NCBI GenBank assembly: GCA_025451595.1
Contig: JANWKD010000070.1
Coordinates: 1-5,104, forward strand
Direction of reading: 5' to 3'
Origin: Candidatus Babeliales bacterium
Lineage (GTDB): Bacteria; Babelota; Babeliae; Babelales; JANWKD01
DNA: 5,104 nucleotides
The position numbers and the translations under genes are program-made. The notes below the pieces were generated by a model. It ran no database searches, was not told the origin of the DNA, and was given only the letters and a program-made list of their open reading frames with translations. How positions within the stretch are numbered: position 1 is the stretch's first letter; the number at the start of each line of letters is the position of its first letter. Shown piece by piece: positions 1 to 5,104 of this stretch.

Positions 1-2
1 GT

Positions 3-113
3 TATTATTTTGCAACTGACTGTATTGAGCGCATAGATAGAGTTGATAACTCGTTAGATTGTTTGGCTTTAATTCAGTTTTTGCACTACTCTGGCAAAAA
101 AAAATCATTATAA
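3..113 (+). CDS. C-terminal end of an unidentified protein (cut by window edge)
   Basis: The third forward frame is open from the window edge to a TAA at 111-113 and encodes 36 residues ending in HYSGKKKSL. The other two forward frames hit stops within the first 36 bases. The composition (charged residues alternating with a hydrophobic stretch, DNSLDCLALIQFL, and a basic tail) reads like a real soluble protein C-terminus rather than random AT-rich translation. I do not recognise the family. It converges on the DUF721 gene, with 26 bp between the two stop codons, which is typical spacing for tail-to-tail genes. The fragment is short, so chance openness cannot be excluded. Confidence 0.5.
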   Translation, partial: YYFATDCIERIDRVDNSLDCLALIQFLHYSGKKKSL

Positions 114-139
114 GGATATTACCCCTTAACCACGTCATA

Positions 140-577
140 CTATCTTTCGCGTAAACAACGAAGCCTGAAGTTTTTAATAGCTTCCTTCAGATGAGGATCT
201 TCAATTATATCTAATATTTTATATTCTTGCACACTCAGTTGAACTGAAGCAACATTTTTTGAAATATTGTTTGATTTATTGAACGAGTCTATTTTCTTTT
301 TAACGGGAATATATTTAAATCGAATAGTTTTAATATAGTTTTTTCCCAAAAAATCATTGATTTTTTTTATTAAAAGTGGTGATAAAAAATATAATTCTTG
401 CATCCAACTAGAATCGTATACGCCAACTACGAGCGCTTCATTCTGATAAATTTTTTCTAAAAAAATATGTGCGCTCAAATCTCCAATAATAATATTCCAG
501 TTTTTGAGTAAGGAAATTTTCCAATCTGTTTCATGGGGAATAATTTGTGCTAATAACTGTTTAATTAATTGCGCCAT
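140..577 (-). CDS. DUF721 / DciA-like protein
   Basis: This 145-residue protein matches the DUF721 pattern. A helical N-terminus leads to Trp27 and an IIIGD segment (29-33), a strand of the form ALVVGVYDSSW (48-58), then QEL (60-62), a helix with LLIKKIND (68-75), LG (77-78), and the closing strand IKTIRFKY (82-89). The family includes DciA, the ancestral loader of the replicative helicase DnaB; other members are annotated only as possible nucleic-acid-binding proteins. Residues 90-145 form a polar, lysine-rich tail with no recognised domain. The ATG at 577-575 starts just before the family's N-terminal helix, and no strong Shine-Dalgarno site precedes it. It is transcribed divergently from the ATPase gene 78 bp away. 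The family match is fairly secure; the helicase-loader role is inferred from the family and not shown here. Confidence 0.75.
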   Translation of the reverse strand: MAQLIKQLLAQIIPHETDWKISLLKNWNIIIGDLSAHIFLEKIYQNEALVVGVYDSSWMQELYFLSPLLIKKINDFLGKNYIKTIRFKYIPVKKKIDSFNKSNNISKNVASVQLSVQEYKILDIIEDPHLKEAIKNFRLRCLRER

Positions 578-591
578 TGGTCTTGAATATG

Positions 592-621
592 TTACAAAAA
601 TGAAGAATCTATACTTATCAT
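592..621 (+). promoter_or_regulatory. Possible promoter of the P-type ATPase gene
   Basis: TTACAA (592-597) and TATCAT (616-621) are separated by 18 bp, an acceptable sigma-70-like pair. It would start transcription near 628, about 28 nt before the ATG at 656. GAGAG (644-648) then lies 7 nt upstream of that ATG as a Shine-Dalgarno site. A competing -10, TATACT (610-615), has only a badly spaced -35. The same 78-bp gap must also hold the promoter of the leftward DUF721 gene; TATGAT on the minus strand (622-617) is a possible -10 for it, with no clear -35. AT-rich sequence makes such matches common. Confidence 0.3.
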
Positions 622-655
622 ACTCAAATGTTTATTAAAAGTAGAGAGTGTTCTC

Positions 656-3163
656 ATGCAAAGTTTTTCGCGATGGACAGCAAAAAATGAATCAACATTG
701 TATGAGGAGCTGGAGTCTTGTGCCTCTGGTTTGACCACAGATCAAGCAAAAAAACGCTTATTAACCTATGGATTAAATCAGATTACCTTTGAACAATTTT
801 CAATTTTTCAAATTTTTATTCGACAAATAAAATCTCCCTTCATCTATTTATTGATAGTTGCCTCTCTTATCGCTTTTTGTATGTCAAATGCTCAAGAAGG
901 AATTTTAATCCTTCTGTTCGTCATGATCAATACGTTGTTGGGTTTTTTTCAAGAATATCAAGCGGGAAAAACAATACAATTATTAAAAAAATATCTAGTA
1001 CATCACGTTACGGTAATACGCAATAATAAAGAGGAAAAAGTCAACGTTGAATTTATTGTTCCCGGAGACATTATTATTATAAAAGCCGGAGACATGTTGC
1101 CTGCCGATATTCGCTTTTTACAAATAACCAATCTTGCTATTGATGAATCTACCCTGACAGGCGAATCAATGCCGGTCAAAAAAGATTGCACAGTTCTGAC
1201 ACAAAAAATAGAAACTGTCTTTGATGCAACGAATATGGGTTTTTCTGGTACAACGATTATTAATGGCAAAGGCATTGGTATTGTATGCCAAACGGGACAA
1301 AGAACGGTGGTAGGCACCATCGCTCATCTTGCTTTTAACGAATCAAAACAAGGCTATTTTATACAGGAAATTGATAAATTTAGTAGATTTATTATTAAAA
1401 TCATATTTATTACGATCATATCAATTTTCATTCTTAATATTGCATTAAAAGGCATTCATGTTATTTCAATTGGGCAGTTATTTATATTTACCTTAGCATT
1501 ATTAATCACCATCACTCCGGAAGCATTGCCACTCGTTATTACTTTTTCATTAGCACGAGGAGCACGCCGTTTAGCCAAAAATAAAGTAATAGTAAAACGG
1601 TTATCTGCAATTGAAGATCTGGGTAGTATTGATGTATTGTGCTCTGATAAAACAGGCACGCTGACAGAAAATAGACTTGAAGTTGAAGAAATTTACGCAG
1701 ATGATACGAATAAAGCATTAGTATACGGTATTCTTGCATTAGGATCAGATCAAAAACACACAAATTCATTTAATAAAGCATTATGGGATAAGCTTACAAA
1801 TGATCAAAAAAAGGAATTTGAACAATTTAAATTAATTAATGAGATTCCTTTTGATCCCAGTCGCTTAAGAACAACTACTATTGTTTCTCGTAATGATCAA
1901 CAACTATTATTGGTCATGGGCGCTTTTGAATACATTATTGAACATTGCAATCCAAACCAGGCTATTAATTTTTATCAAAAAATATCAGCTGATAACGGCA
2001 ACAAAGGAAAAAGAATTATAGCTTTAGCCGTTAAAAAACTTGACTCAGAGCCTGAGCTTTCTGAGGATACATTAAAAAATGAAAAAGATTTGGAATTAAT
2101 TGGCTTATTTTCATTTATCGATCCAATAAAAAAAGATGCTGCCAAAGCTATTCACCAAGCAAAAAAATTGGGAATTAAAATTTTTATTCTAACCGGTGAC
2201 ACACCTGAAGTAGCTGGATACGTAGCTCATCAAATTGGACTTATTCCTACTGCTGATAAAGTAATGTCTGGTTCCTCTTGGCAAAATTTGAACGAAAACG
2301 AACAGCAAAAGTCATTGAAAGAGTTTAATGTTTTTGCTCGAGTAAACCCAGAGCAAAAATTACAAATTATTCAAAAACTACAAAAAGAACATTATGTAGG
2401 CTATCTAGGAGAAGGAATTAACGACGCGCCCGCACTTAAAATTGCAAACGTTGCATTAGTAGTACAAGGAGCATCAGATATCGCGCGAGAAGCTGCCGAT
2501 ATTATTTTGTTAAAAAAAAGCTTATTGTTAGTAGTTAATGGTATTTACGAAGGCCGCATTGTATTTACAAACACCATTAAATATATCAAAACGTCTATGT
2601 CATCAATTTTTGGCAACTTCTATTCAGTTGCTATTTCATCACTATTCGTAGACTATTTACCCATGCTTCCCGTGCAAATATTACTCACAAATTTATTATC
2701 TGACTTTCCCCTCATAGCTATTAGCACAGACTCGGTAGATTATAAAGACTTAAAAAGACCAAAATTTTATAATCCGAAAGAGTTTATACAAATATCGCTT
2801 ATCTTGAGTGGTATAAGCTCGATATTTGATTTTATTATATTTGGGATTTTTTATAAGGATGCTCAAAAGCTACGAACCGTATGGTTTATTGAAAGCGTCC
2901 TATCAGCAGTTGTTTTGATATATTCAGTACGTACTAACAAACTGTTCTTTAAAGCAGTTGCTCCTTCTATCTATCTAGCAAGTTTATCACTCATTACTGC
3001 TCTAATAACATTGCTATTGCCTTACACCAACTTAGGACAGCGATATTTTGATTTTATACCATTATCCCCTTACGTTTTAACCGCGAATATAATCATAGTT
3101 GTTTGTTATTTTTTAGTCACTGAACTTATAAAAGATATCTATTATCGCTTCTATACGAGATAA
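656..3163 (+). CDS. P-type cation-transporting ATPase, MgtA-like (P3B)
   Basis: This 835-residue inner-membrane ion pump is driven by ATP through an aspartyl-phosphate intermediate. It appears complete: N-terminal cation-ATPase domain (about 10-45), TM1-TM2 (about 57-101), actuator loop TGES (168-171), TM3-TM4 (about 245-300) with PEALP at 288-292, phosphorylation motif DKTGT with Asp331, nucleotide-binding domain, TGDT (513-516), hinge GEGIND (585-590) and six C-terminal helices (about 650-826). Sequence around TM4 (ARGA, then KVIVKRLSAIE), ASDIAREAADIILL, FGN in TM5 (Asn654), LPMLP, NLLSD in TM6 (Asp683) and SSIFD in TM7 match the pattern of bacterial MgtA Mg2+ transporters, so Mg2+ or another divalent cation is the likely substrate; this is inferred. 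MgtA itself is about 900 residues. Two oddities: GDGxND reads GEGIND, and the usual Lys of KGA in the nucleotide pocket is Met421. No accessory gene adjoins it. Confidence 0.93.
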   Translation: MQSFSRWTAKNESTLYEELESCASGLTTDQAKKRLLTYGLNQITFEQFSIFQIFIRQIKSPFIYLLIVASLIAFCMSNAQEGILILLFVMINTLLGFFQEYQAGKTIQLLKKYLVHHVTVIRNNKEEKVNVEFIVPGDIIIIKAGDMLPADIRFLQITNLAIDESTLTGESMPVKKDCTVLTQKIETVFDATNMGFSGTTIINGKGIGIVCQTGQRTVVGTIAHLAFNESKQGYFIQEIDKFSRFIIKIIFITIISIFILNIALKGIHVISIGQLFIFTLALLITITPEALPLVITFSLARGARRLAKNKVIVKRLSAIEDLGSIDVLCSDKTGTLTENRLEVEEIYADDTNKALVYGILALGSDQKHTNSFNKALWDKLTNDQKKEFEQFKLINEIPFDPSRLRTTTIVSRNDQQLLLVMGAFEYIIEHCNPNQAINFYQKISADNGNKGKRIIALAVKKLDSEPELSEDTLKNEKDLELIGLFSFIDPIKKDAAKAIHQAKKLGIKIFILTGDTPEVAGYVAHQIGLIPTADKVMSGSSWQNLNENEQQKSLKEFNVFARVNPEQKLQIIQKLQKEHYVGYLGEGINDAPALKIANVALVVQGASDIAREAADIILLKKSLLLVVNGIYEGRIVFTNTIKYIKTSMSSIFGNFYSVAISSLFVDYLPMLPVQILLTNLLSDFPLIAISTDSVDYKDLKRPKFYNPKEFIQISLILSGISSIFDFIIFGIFYKDAQKLRTVWFIESVLSAVVLIYSVRTNKLFFKAVAPSIYLASLSLITALITLLLPYTNLGQRYFDFIPLSPYVLTANIIIVVCYFLVTELIKDIYYRFYTR

Positions 3164-3289
3164 TTATTTTAATTTTTGACAAATAAACATAAAAATGTCA
3201 CATTTATTTTATCCCCAGAAAACTCTGGCTTCAAAGCCGTGTGCGGGGTTCATTCTTGTATTAATTATTGTATTGACACATGAGCGCAT
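3164..3289. other. Gap between ATPase and small secreted gene
   Basis: These 126 bp hold no gene. The first 40 bp are very AT-rich, with a TTGACA hexamer at 3176-3181 and an inverted pair TGACA (3177-3181)/TGTCA (3196-3200). They are followed by the G+C-rich repeat copy at 3204-3253 and then about 36 bp of AT-rich leader for the small gene. A second TTGACA lies at 3273-3278. Neither TTGACA has an acceptable -10 at 16-19 bp, so no promoter is called. No hairpin followed by a T-run is visible, so the ATPase terminator is unresolved; the repeat's hairpins are the only strong structure available. Confidence 0.6.
3204..3253 (-). repeat. Short, internally deleted copy of a palindromic dispersed repeat
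   Basis: Read on the minus strand, this stretch matches both ends of the element inside the archease gene (3966-4101). AAGCCGTGTGCGGGGTTCAT (3234-3253) is the reverse complement of 3966-3985 with one mismatch in 20. 3204-3231 is the reverse complement of 4074-4101 with one mismatch in 28. Only 2 nt separate the two blocks here, against 88 nt in the archease copy. Nested palindromes are visible: CCCC (3213-3216) with GGGG (3245-3248), CCAGA/TCTGG (3215-3228), and GGCT/AGCC (3227-3238). It is a G+C-rich island in AT-rich intergenic DNA. Besides being a repeat, it may act as a hairpin-type 3' end for the ATPase transcript, although no T-run follows. Confidence 0.85.
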
Positions 3290-3580
3290 ATGAAAAATTA
3301 TTTCTATCTATTTTTAATTTTGCATGCTTTTACTATTAATATTTTTCCCATGGATAACCATGACAATAGGAAATGTAGAATGAAAGCTCTACTGATGTTT
3401 CATTCTATGACAACTAATAAAAGTAAAACTACTCAAACTACAGAAAAATTAGCTCTTTGTAATATGTATTTTGAGTACCCTGGAGGAGCTCCAAGTGGTT
3501 CTGATATCGATGTTTCACTATCTCCAGCGCCTCAAGACGAAGTCCTGCTAACACTTCCGGGATATCATAAAAAAAATTAA
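3290..3580 (+). CDS. Small predicted secreted protein, function unknown
   Basis: This is a 96-residue open frame with an ATG start. Residues 1-20 look like a signal peptide: MKN, then a hydrophobic run YFYLFLILHAF, then a short polar stretch, with cleavage plausible near residues 19-22. The mature part is polar, has two cysteines (Cys29, Cys57), a Thr/Lys-rich stretch (41-53), and a Gly/Pro-rich segment FEYPGGAPSGSD (61-72), and ends in a basic HKKN tail. I recognise no family. A weak GAG (3282-3284) is the only Shine-Dalgarno candidate before the ATG. It lies between the short repeat copy and the archease promoter and shares no obvious function with its neighbours. It could be a lineage-specific exported protein, or less likely a chance frame; the coherent signal peptide favours a real gene. 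Confidence 0.55.
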   Translation: MKNYFYLFLILHAFTINIFPMDNHDNRKCRMKALLMFHSMTTNKSKTTQTTEKLALCNMYFEYPGGAPSGSDIDVSLSPAPQDEVLLTLPGYHKKN

Positions 3581-3604
3581 TCATAATTTTAAAAGTTAGG
3601 CTAT

Positions 3605-3634
3605 TTGACTTTTCTCATTTAACCTTTTTATGAT
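3605..3634 (+). promoter_or_regulatory. Sigma-70-like promoter of the archease-rtcB operon
   Basis: TTGACT (3605-3610) and TATGAT (3629-3634) are separated by 18 bp and each differs from consensus at one position. Transcription would start near 3641, about 20 nt before the archease start codon, leaving just enough leader for the strong Shine-Dalgarno site. This is the best promoter-like match in the window and suggests archease and rtcB are transcribed independently of the small upstream gene. Confidence 0.55.
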
Positions 3635-3653
3635 GACAATATACCTTTAAAAA

Positions 3654-3665
3654 AGGAGAGCTTTG
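3654..3665 (+). promoter_or_regulatory. Shine-Dalgarno site deciding a TTG start
   Basis: AGGAG at 3654-3658, within AAAAAAGGAG, lies 4 nt before TTG at 3663-3665. This is the strongest ribosome binding site in the window. The reading frame it selects gives KPFELIAHTAD at the N-terminus, the expected beginning of archease. No in-frame ATG occurs before the conserved HTAD motif, so the TTG start is well supported by both the site and the protein family. Confidence 0.8.
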
Positions 3666-4235
3666 AAACCTTTTGAACTTATTGCACATACGGCAGATCT
3701 TAAAATTCGTGTATATGGAAACTCATTACCCGAACTTTTTGCTCACGCAGTGGTGGCTATGTTTCAATGCATACGGCCTATTGTCTCAGCATGCCGCTAC
3801 CAAAAAGATTTGTTAGTTTGTGACGAGTTGCCGGTAACTCGTCATGTAAAGATCATTTCAGTTGATCTTGAAAGTTTATTGGTAGACTTTTTATCAGAAG
3901 CGCTTTATTTGTCTGACGTATATGATGAAGCATATCTTGATGCTACCATTGAACAGATACATGAAATGAACCCCACACACGGCTTAAAAGCCCTGGTTTC
4001 GGGGACCCCGGAAAACGACCTGTCCGTCGAAGCCTCACGCAAGTTGGAATTTTCTCATTTATCTGGGTATTGCAAGCCAGAGTTTTCTGGGAATAAAATA
4101 ACCATTCAAGCAACCTTGCATGGAATCAAAATAGAAGGATTTGAAGTCGTAGAAATAAAAGCGGTAACGCATCATGAACTTCAAATTAAACGCCAACCCA
4201 ATGGTTGGCAAGCAGATATTGTTTTTGATATCTGA
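3663..4235 (+). CDS. Archease, RtcB activation cofactor, with an inserted repeat peptide
   Basis: Archease promotes guanylylation and multiple turnover of the RNA ligase RtcB. The 190-residue product has the family hallmarks: HTAD at residues 9-12, SLPELFAHAVVAMF (21-34), a central LESLLVDFLSEALYL helix, IKAVTHHEL near the C-terminus, and a terminal VFDI. The HTAD and terminal FDI aspartates belong to the family's metal site. Archeases are usually about 140-150 residues. The excess is a stretch of about 42 residues (102-143, starting MNPTHGLKAL and ending KPEFSG), lying between the strand ending EQIHE and the strand KITIQATLHG. It coincides exactly with the repeat at 3966-4101 and is G+C-rich, unlike the rest of the gene. 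Both flanks stay in frame and all conserved motifs survive, so the protein is probably functional with a surface loop added at a beta turn. Start is TTG; rtcB follows after 17 bp. Confidence 0.93.
   Translation: MKPFELIAHTADLKIRVYGNSLPELFAHAVVAMFQCIRPIVSACRYQKDLLVCDELPVTRHVKIISVDLESLLVDFLSEALYLSDVYDEAYLDATIEQIHEMNPTHGLKALVSGTPENDLSVEASRKLEFSHLSGYCKPEFSGNKITIQATLHGIKIEGFEVVEIKAVTHHELQIKRQPNGWQADIVFDI
3966..4101 (+). repeat. Palindromic dispersed repeat inserted in frame in the archease gene
   Basis: The element's ends, ATGAACCCCACACACGGCTT (3966-3985) and a 28-nt block starting AAGCCAGAGTTTTCTGGG (4074-4101), recur in opposite orientation at 3204-3253. Between them lie 88 nt packed with palindromes: GGCTT/AAGCC (3981-3992), an 8-bp-armed palindrome centred on A4005 (3997-4013), CGAC/GTCG (4016-4029); the right block adds CCAGA/TCTGG (4077-4090). 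Within 3971-4040, 44 of 70 bases are G or C, far above the surroundings. The core 3966-4091 is 126 nt, a multiple of three, with no stop in the archease frame. It carries no transposase and resembles in style a non-autonomous palindromic element such as the Rickettsia palindromic elements; homology to those is not claimed. Confidence 0.85.
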
Positions 4236-4252
4236 TACTCTAAGGAAATCAT

Positions 4253-5104
4253 ATGAATCCAGAAATAACGTTAAAAGATTTGATTCAAAGAGAAGAAACT
4301 GTGTATGAAATACCCGTTGATTATCGCAATGATATGCGAGTACCCGCCCGAATTTTTGCAAATAAAAAAATATTAGACGATATCTTGACTGATCGATCAT
4401 TATGGCAGTTGGCAAATGTGGCAACATTACCCGGCATTGTATCATATGCATGGGCCATGCCCGATATTCATCAAGGATATGGCTTTCCTATCGGCGGGGT
4501 GGCGGGTATGGATATTGCACAAGGAGGAGTCATATCACCTGGCGGCATAGGATATGATATTAATTGTGGCGTTCGATTGCTTGCATCTGAAATGACTGCT
4601 CAAGAAATTAAACCATATTTAAAAAAACTTTCTAACGAAATTTTTCGAGCGATTCCTTCAGGAGTTGGCCGTGGAGGCAACCTTGAATTATCAACCGCAG
4701 AGCTTGATAATGTACTTCAGGAAGGCGCCCATTATATGGTAAGTCAAGGCTACGGCACCCCGTTAGATCTCACGTTTTGCGAAGAAAACGGCCATATGCC
4801 AGGCGCGCAATCGCACTTAGTGTCAGATCATGCAAAAAATAGAGGCAAAGATCAACTGGGCACGCTTGGTTCGGGTAACCATTTTTTAGAAATTCAATAT
4901 GTTGACGAAATATTTGATCAGCAAATAGCAAATGTGTTTGGCTTACAAAAAAATCAAGTTACTATTATGATTCATTGCGGTTCGCGCGGTCTTGGTCATC
5001 AAACATGCACCGATTATGTGCGACGCATGATGGCAAAACGTGATGAGTGGGCAATTGAGCTACCCGATAAAGAGCTCGTGTGCGCACCATTTACCAGTCC
5101 TGAA
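4253..5104 (+). CDS. rtcB: RNA-splicing/repair ligase RtcB (3' end outside window)
   Basis: RtcB joins RNA ends bearing 2',3'-cyclic phosphate or 3'-phosphate to 5'-hydroxyl ends, using GTP and Mn2+ through a covalent GMP-histidine intermediate. The 284 codons present begin at ATG 4253, with AAGGAA (4242-4247) 5 nt upstream. Family signatures are clear: MPDIHQGYGFPIGG, GGVISPGGIGYDINCGVRLL, LGTLGSGNHFLEIQ and IMIHCGSRGLGHQ. Numbering runs 7 ahead of the Pyrococcus horikoshii enzyme: metal ligands Asp95, Cys98, His203 and His234 correspond to Asp102, Cys105, His210 and His241 here, and Asn202 to Asn209. The remaining ligand histidine and the guanylylated histidine lie beyond the window; the full protein should be about 480 residues. 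It sits 17 bp after archease, so the two are almost certainly cotranscribed. Likely roles are tRNA or other RNA repair after ribonuclease damage. Confidence 0.96.
   Translation, partial: MNPEITLKDLIQREETVYEIPVDYRNDMRVPARIFANKKILDDILTDRSLWQLANVATLPGIVSYAWAMPDIHQGYGFPIGGVAGMDIAQGGVISPGGIGYDINCGVRLLASEMTAQEIKPYLKKLSNEIFRAIPSGVGRGGNLELSTAELDNVLQEGAHYMVSQGYGTPLDLTFCEENGHMPGAQSHLVSDHAKNRGKDQLGTLGSGNHFLEIQYVDEIFDQQIANVFGLQKNQVTIMIHCGSRGLGHQTCTDYVRRMMAKRDEWAIELPDKELVCAPFTSPE

Noticed and set aside
92..130. Possible terminator of the DUF721 gene on the minus strand: AAGG/CCTT hairpin followed by nine T.
   Set aside because: The stem is only 4 bp with an 8-nt loop and the T-run begins 7 nt after it; too weak to call.
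1003..1769. Open frames on the minus strand (1003-1320, 1456-1659, 1539-1769) within the ATPase gene.
   Set aside because: They are antisense shadows of a strongly conserved P-type ATPase frame and show no family pattern or ribosome binding site.
3176..3205. Consensus -35 TTGACA after the ATPase gene, and another at 3273-3278.
   Set aside because: Neither has a credible -10 at 16-19 bp; the second would place the -10 inside the small gene.
3234..3248. AAGCCGTGTGCGGGG resembles the 5' half of a group II intron domain V.
   Set aside because: The matching 3' half with the GAAA-type loop is absent, no intron-encoded protein is nearby, and the stretch is fully explained as one end of the repeat shared with 3966-3985.
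4059..4451. 130-codon minus-strand frame across the archease-rtcB junction.
   Set aside because: It overlaps two well-supported genes on the other strand and its product resembles nothing; the length is a by-product of low stop density opposite conserved coding sequence.
1..5104. CRISPR array, tRNA, rRNA, toxin-antitoxin pair or transposase gene.
   Set aside because: No regularly spaced direct repeats, tRNA cloverleaf, rRNA-like stretch, or matching protein motifs were seen on either strand.

Overview
The window is AT-rich bacterial DNA (roughly one third G+C by eye) with closely spaced genes, weak to moderate Shine-Dalgarno sites and one TTG start. No gene fixes the taxon. AT-rich bacteria carrying archease and RtcB next to short secreted orphan proteins occur among reduced, host-associated lineages such as Candidatus Dependentiae (TM6), but that placement is only a guess.

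Layout from left to right. The 3' end of an unidentified rightward gene stops at 113. It converges on a leftward DUF721/DciA-like gene (140-577). A 78-bp divergent gap separates that gene from a complete rightward P-type ATPase of the MgtA-like P3B type (656-3163). A 126-bp gap follows and holds a short palindromic repeat copy. Next come a small predicted secreted orphan (3290-3580), a recognisable promoter, archease (3663-4235, TTG start) and rtcB (from 4253, running off the right edge).

Archease and rtcB form a two-gene operon: RtcB is the 3'-phosphate/5'-OH RNA ligase and archease is its activation cofactor. The ATPase is a separate cation-transport function, and the DUF721 protein probably belongs to DNA replication or nucleic-acid handling.

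The most unusual item is a dispersed repeat. A G+C-rich, palindrome-rich element of about 136 bp (3966-4101) sits in frame inside the archease gene and adds about 42 residues to a protein family that is normally about 140-150 residues long. A second copy lies about 700 bp away in the opposite orientation (3204-3253), downstream of the ATPase gene. It keeps both ends (20 nt with 1 mismatch, and 28 nt with 1 mismatch) but lacks 86 nt of the middle. This resembles in concept the Rickettsia palindromic elements that insert in frame into genes, but the sequence is not one I recognise.
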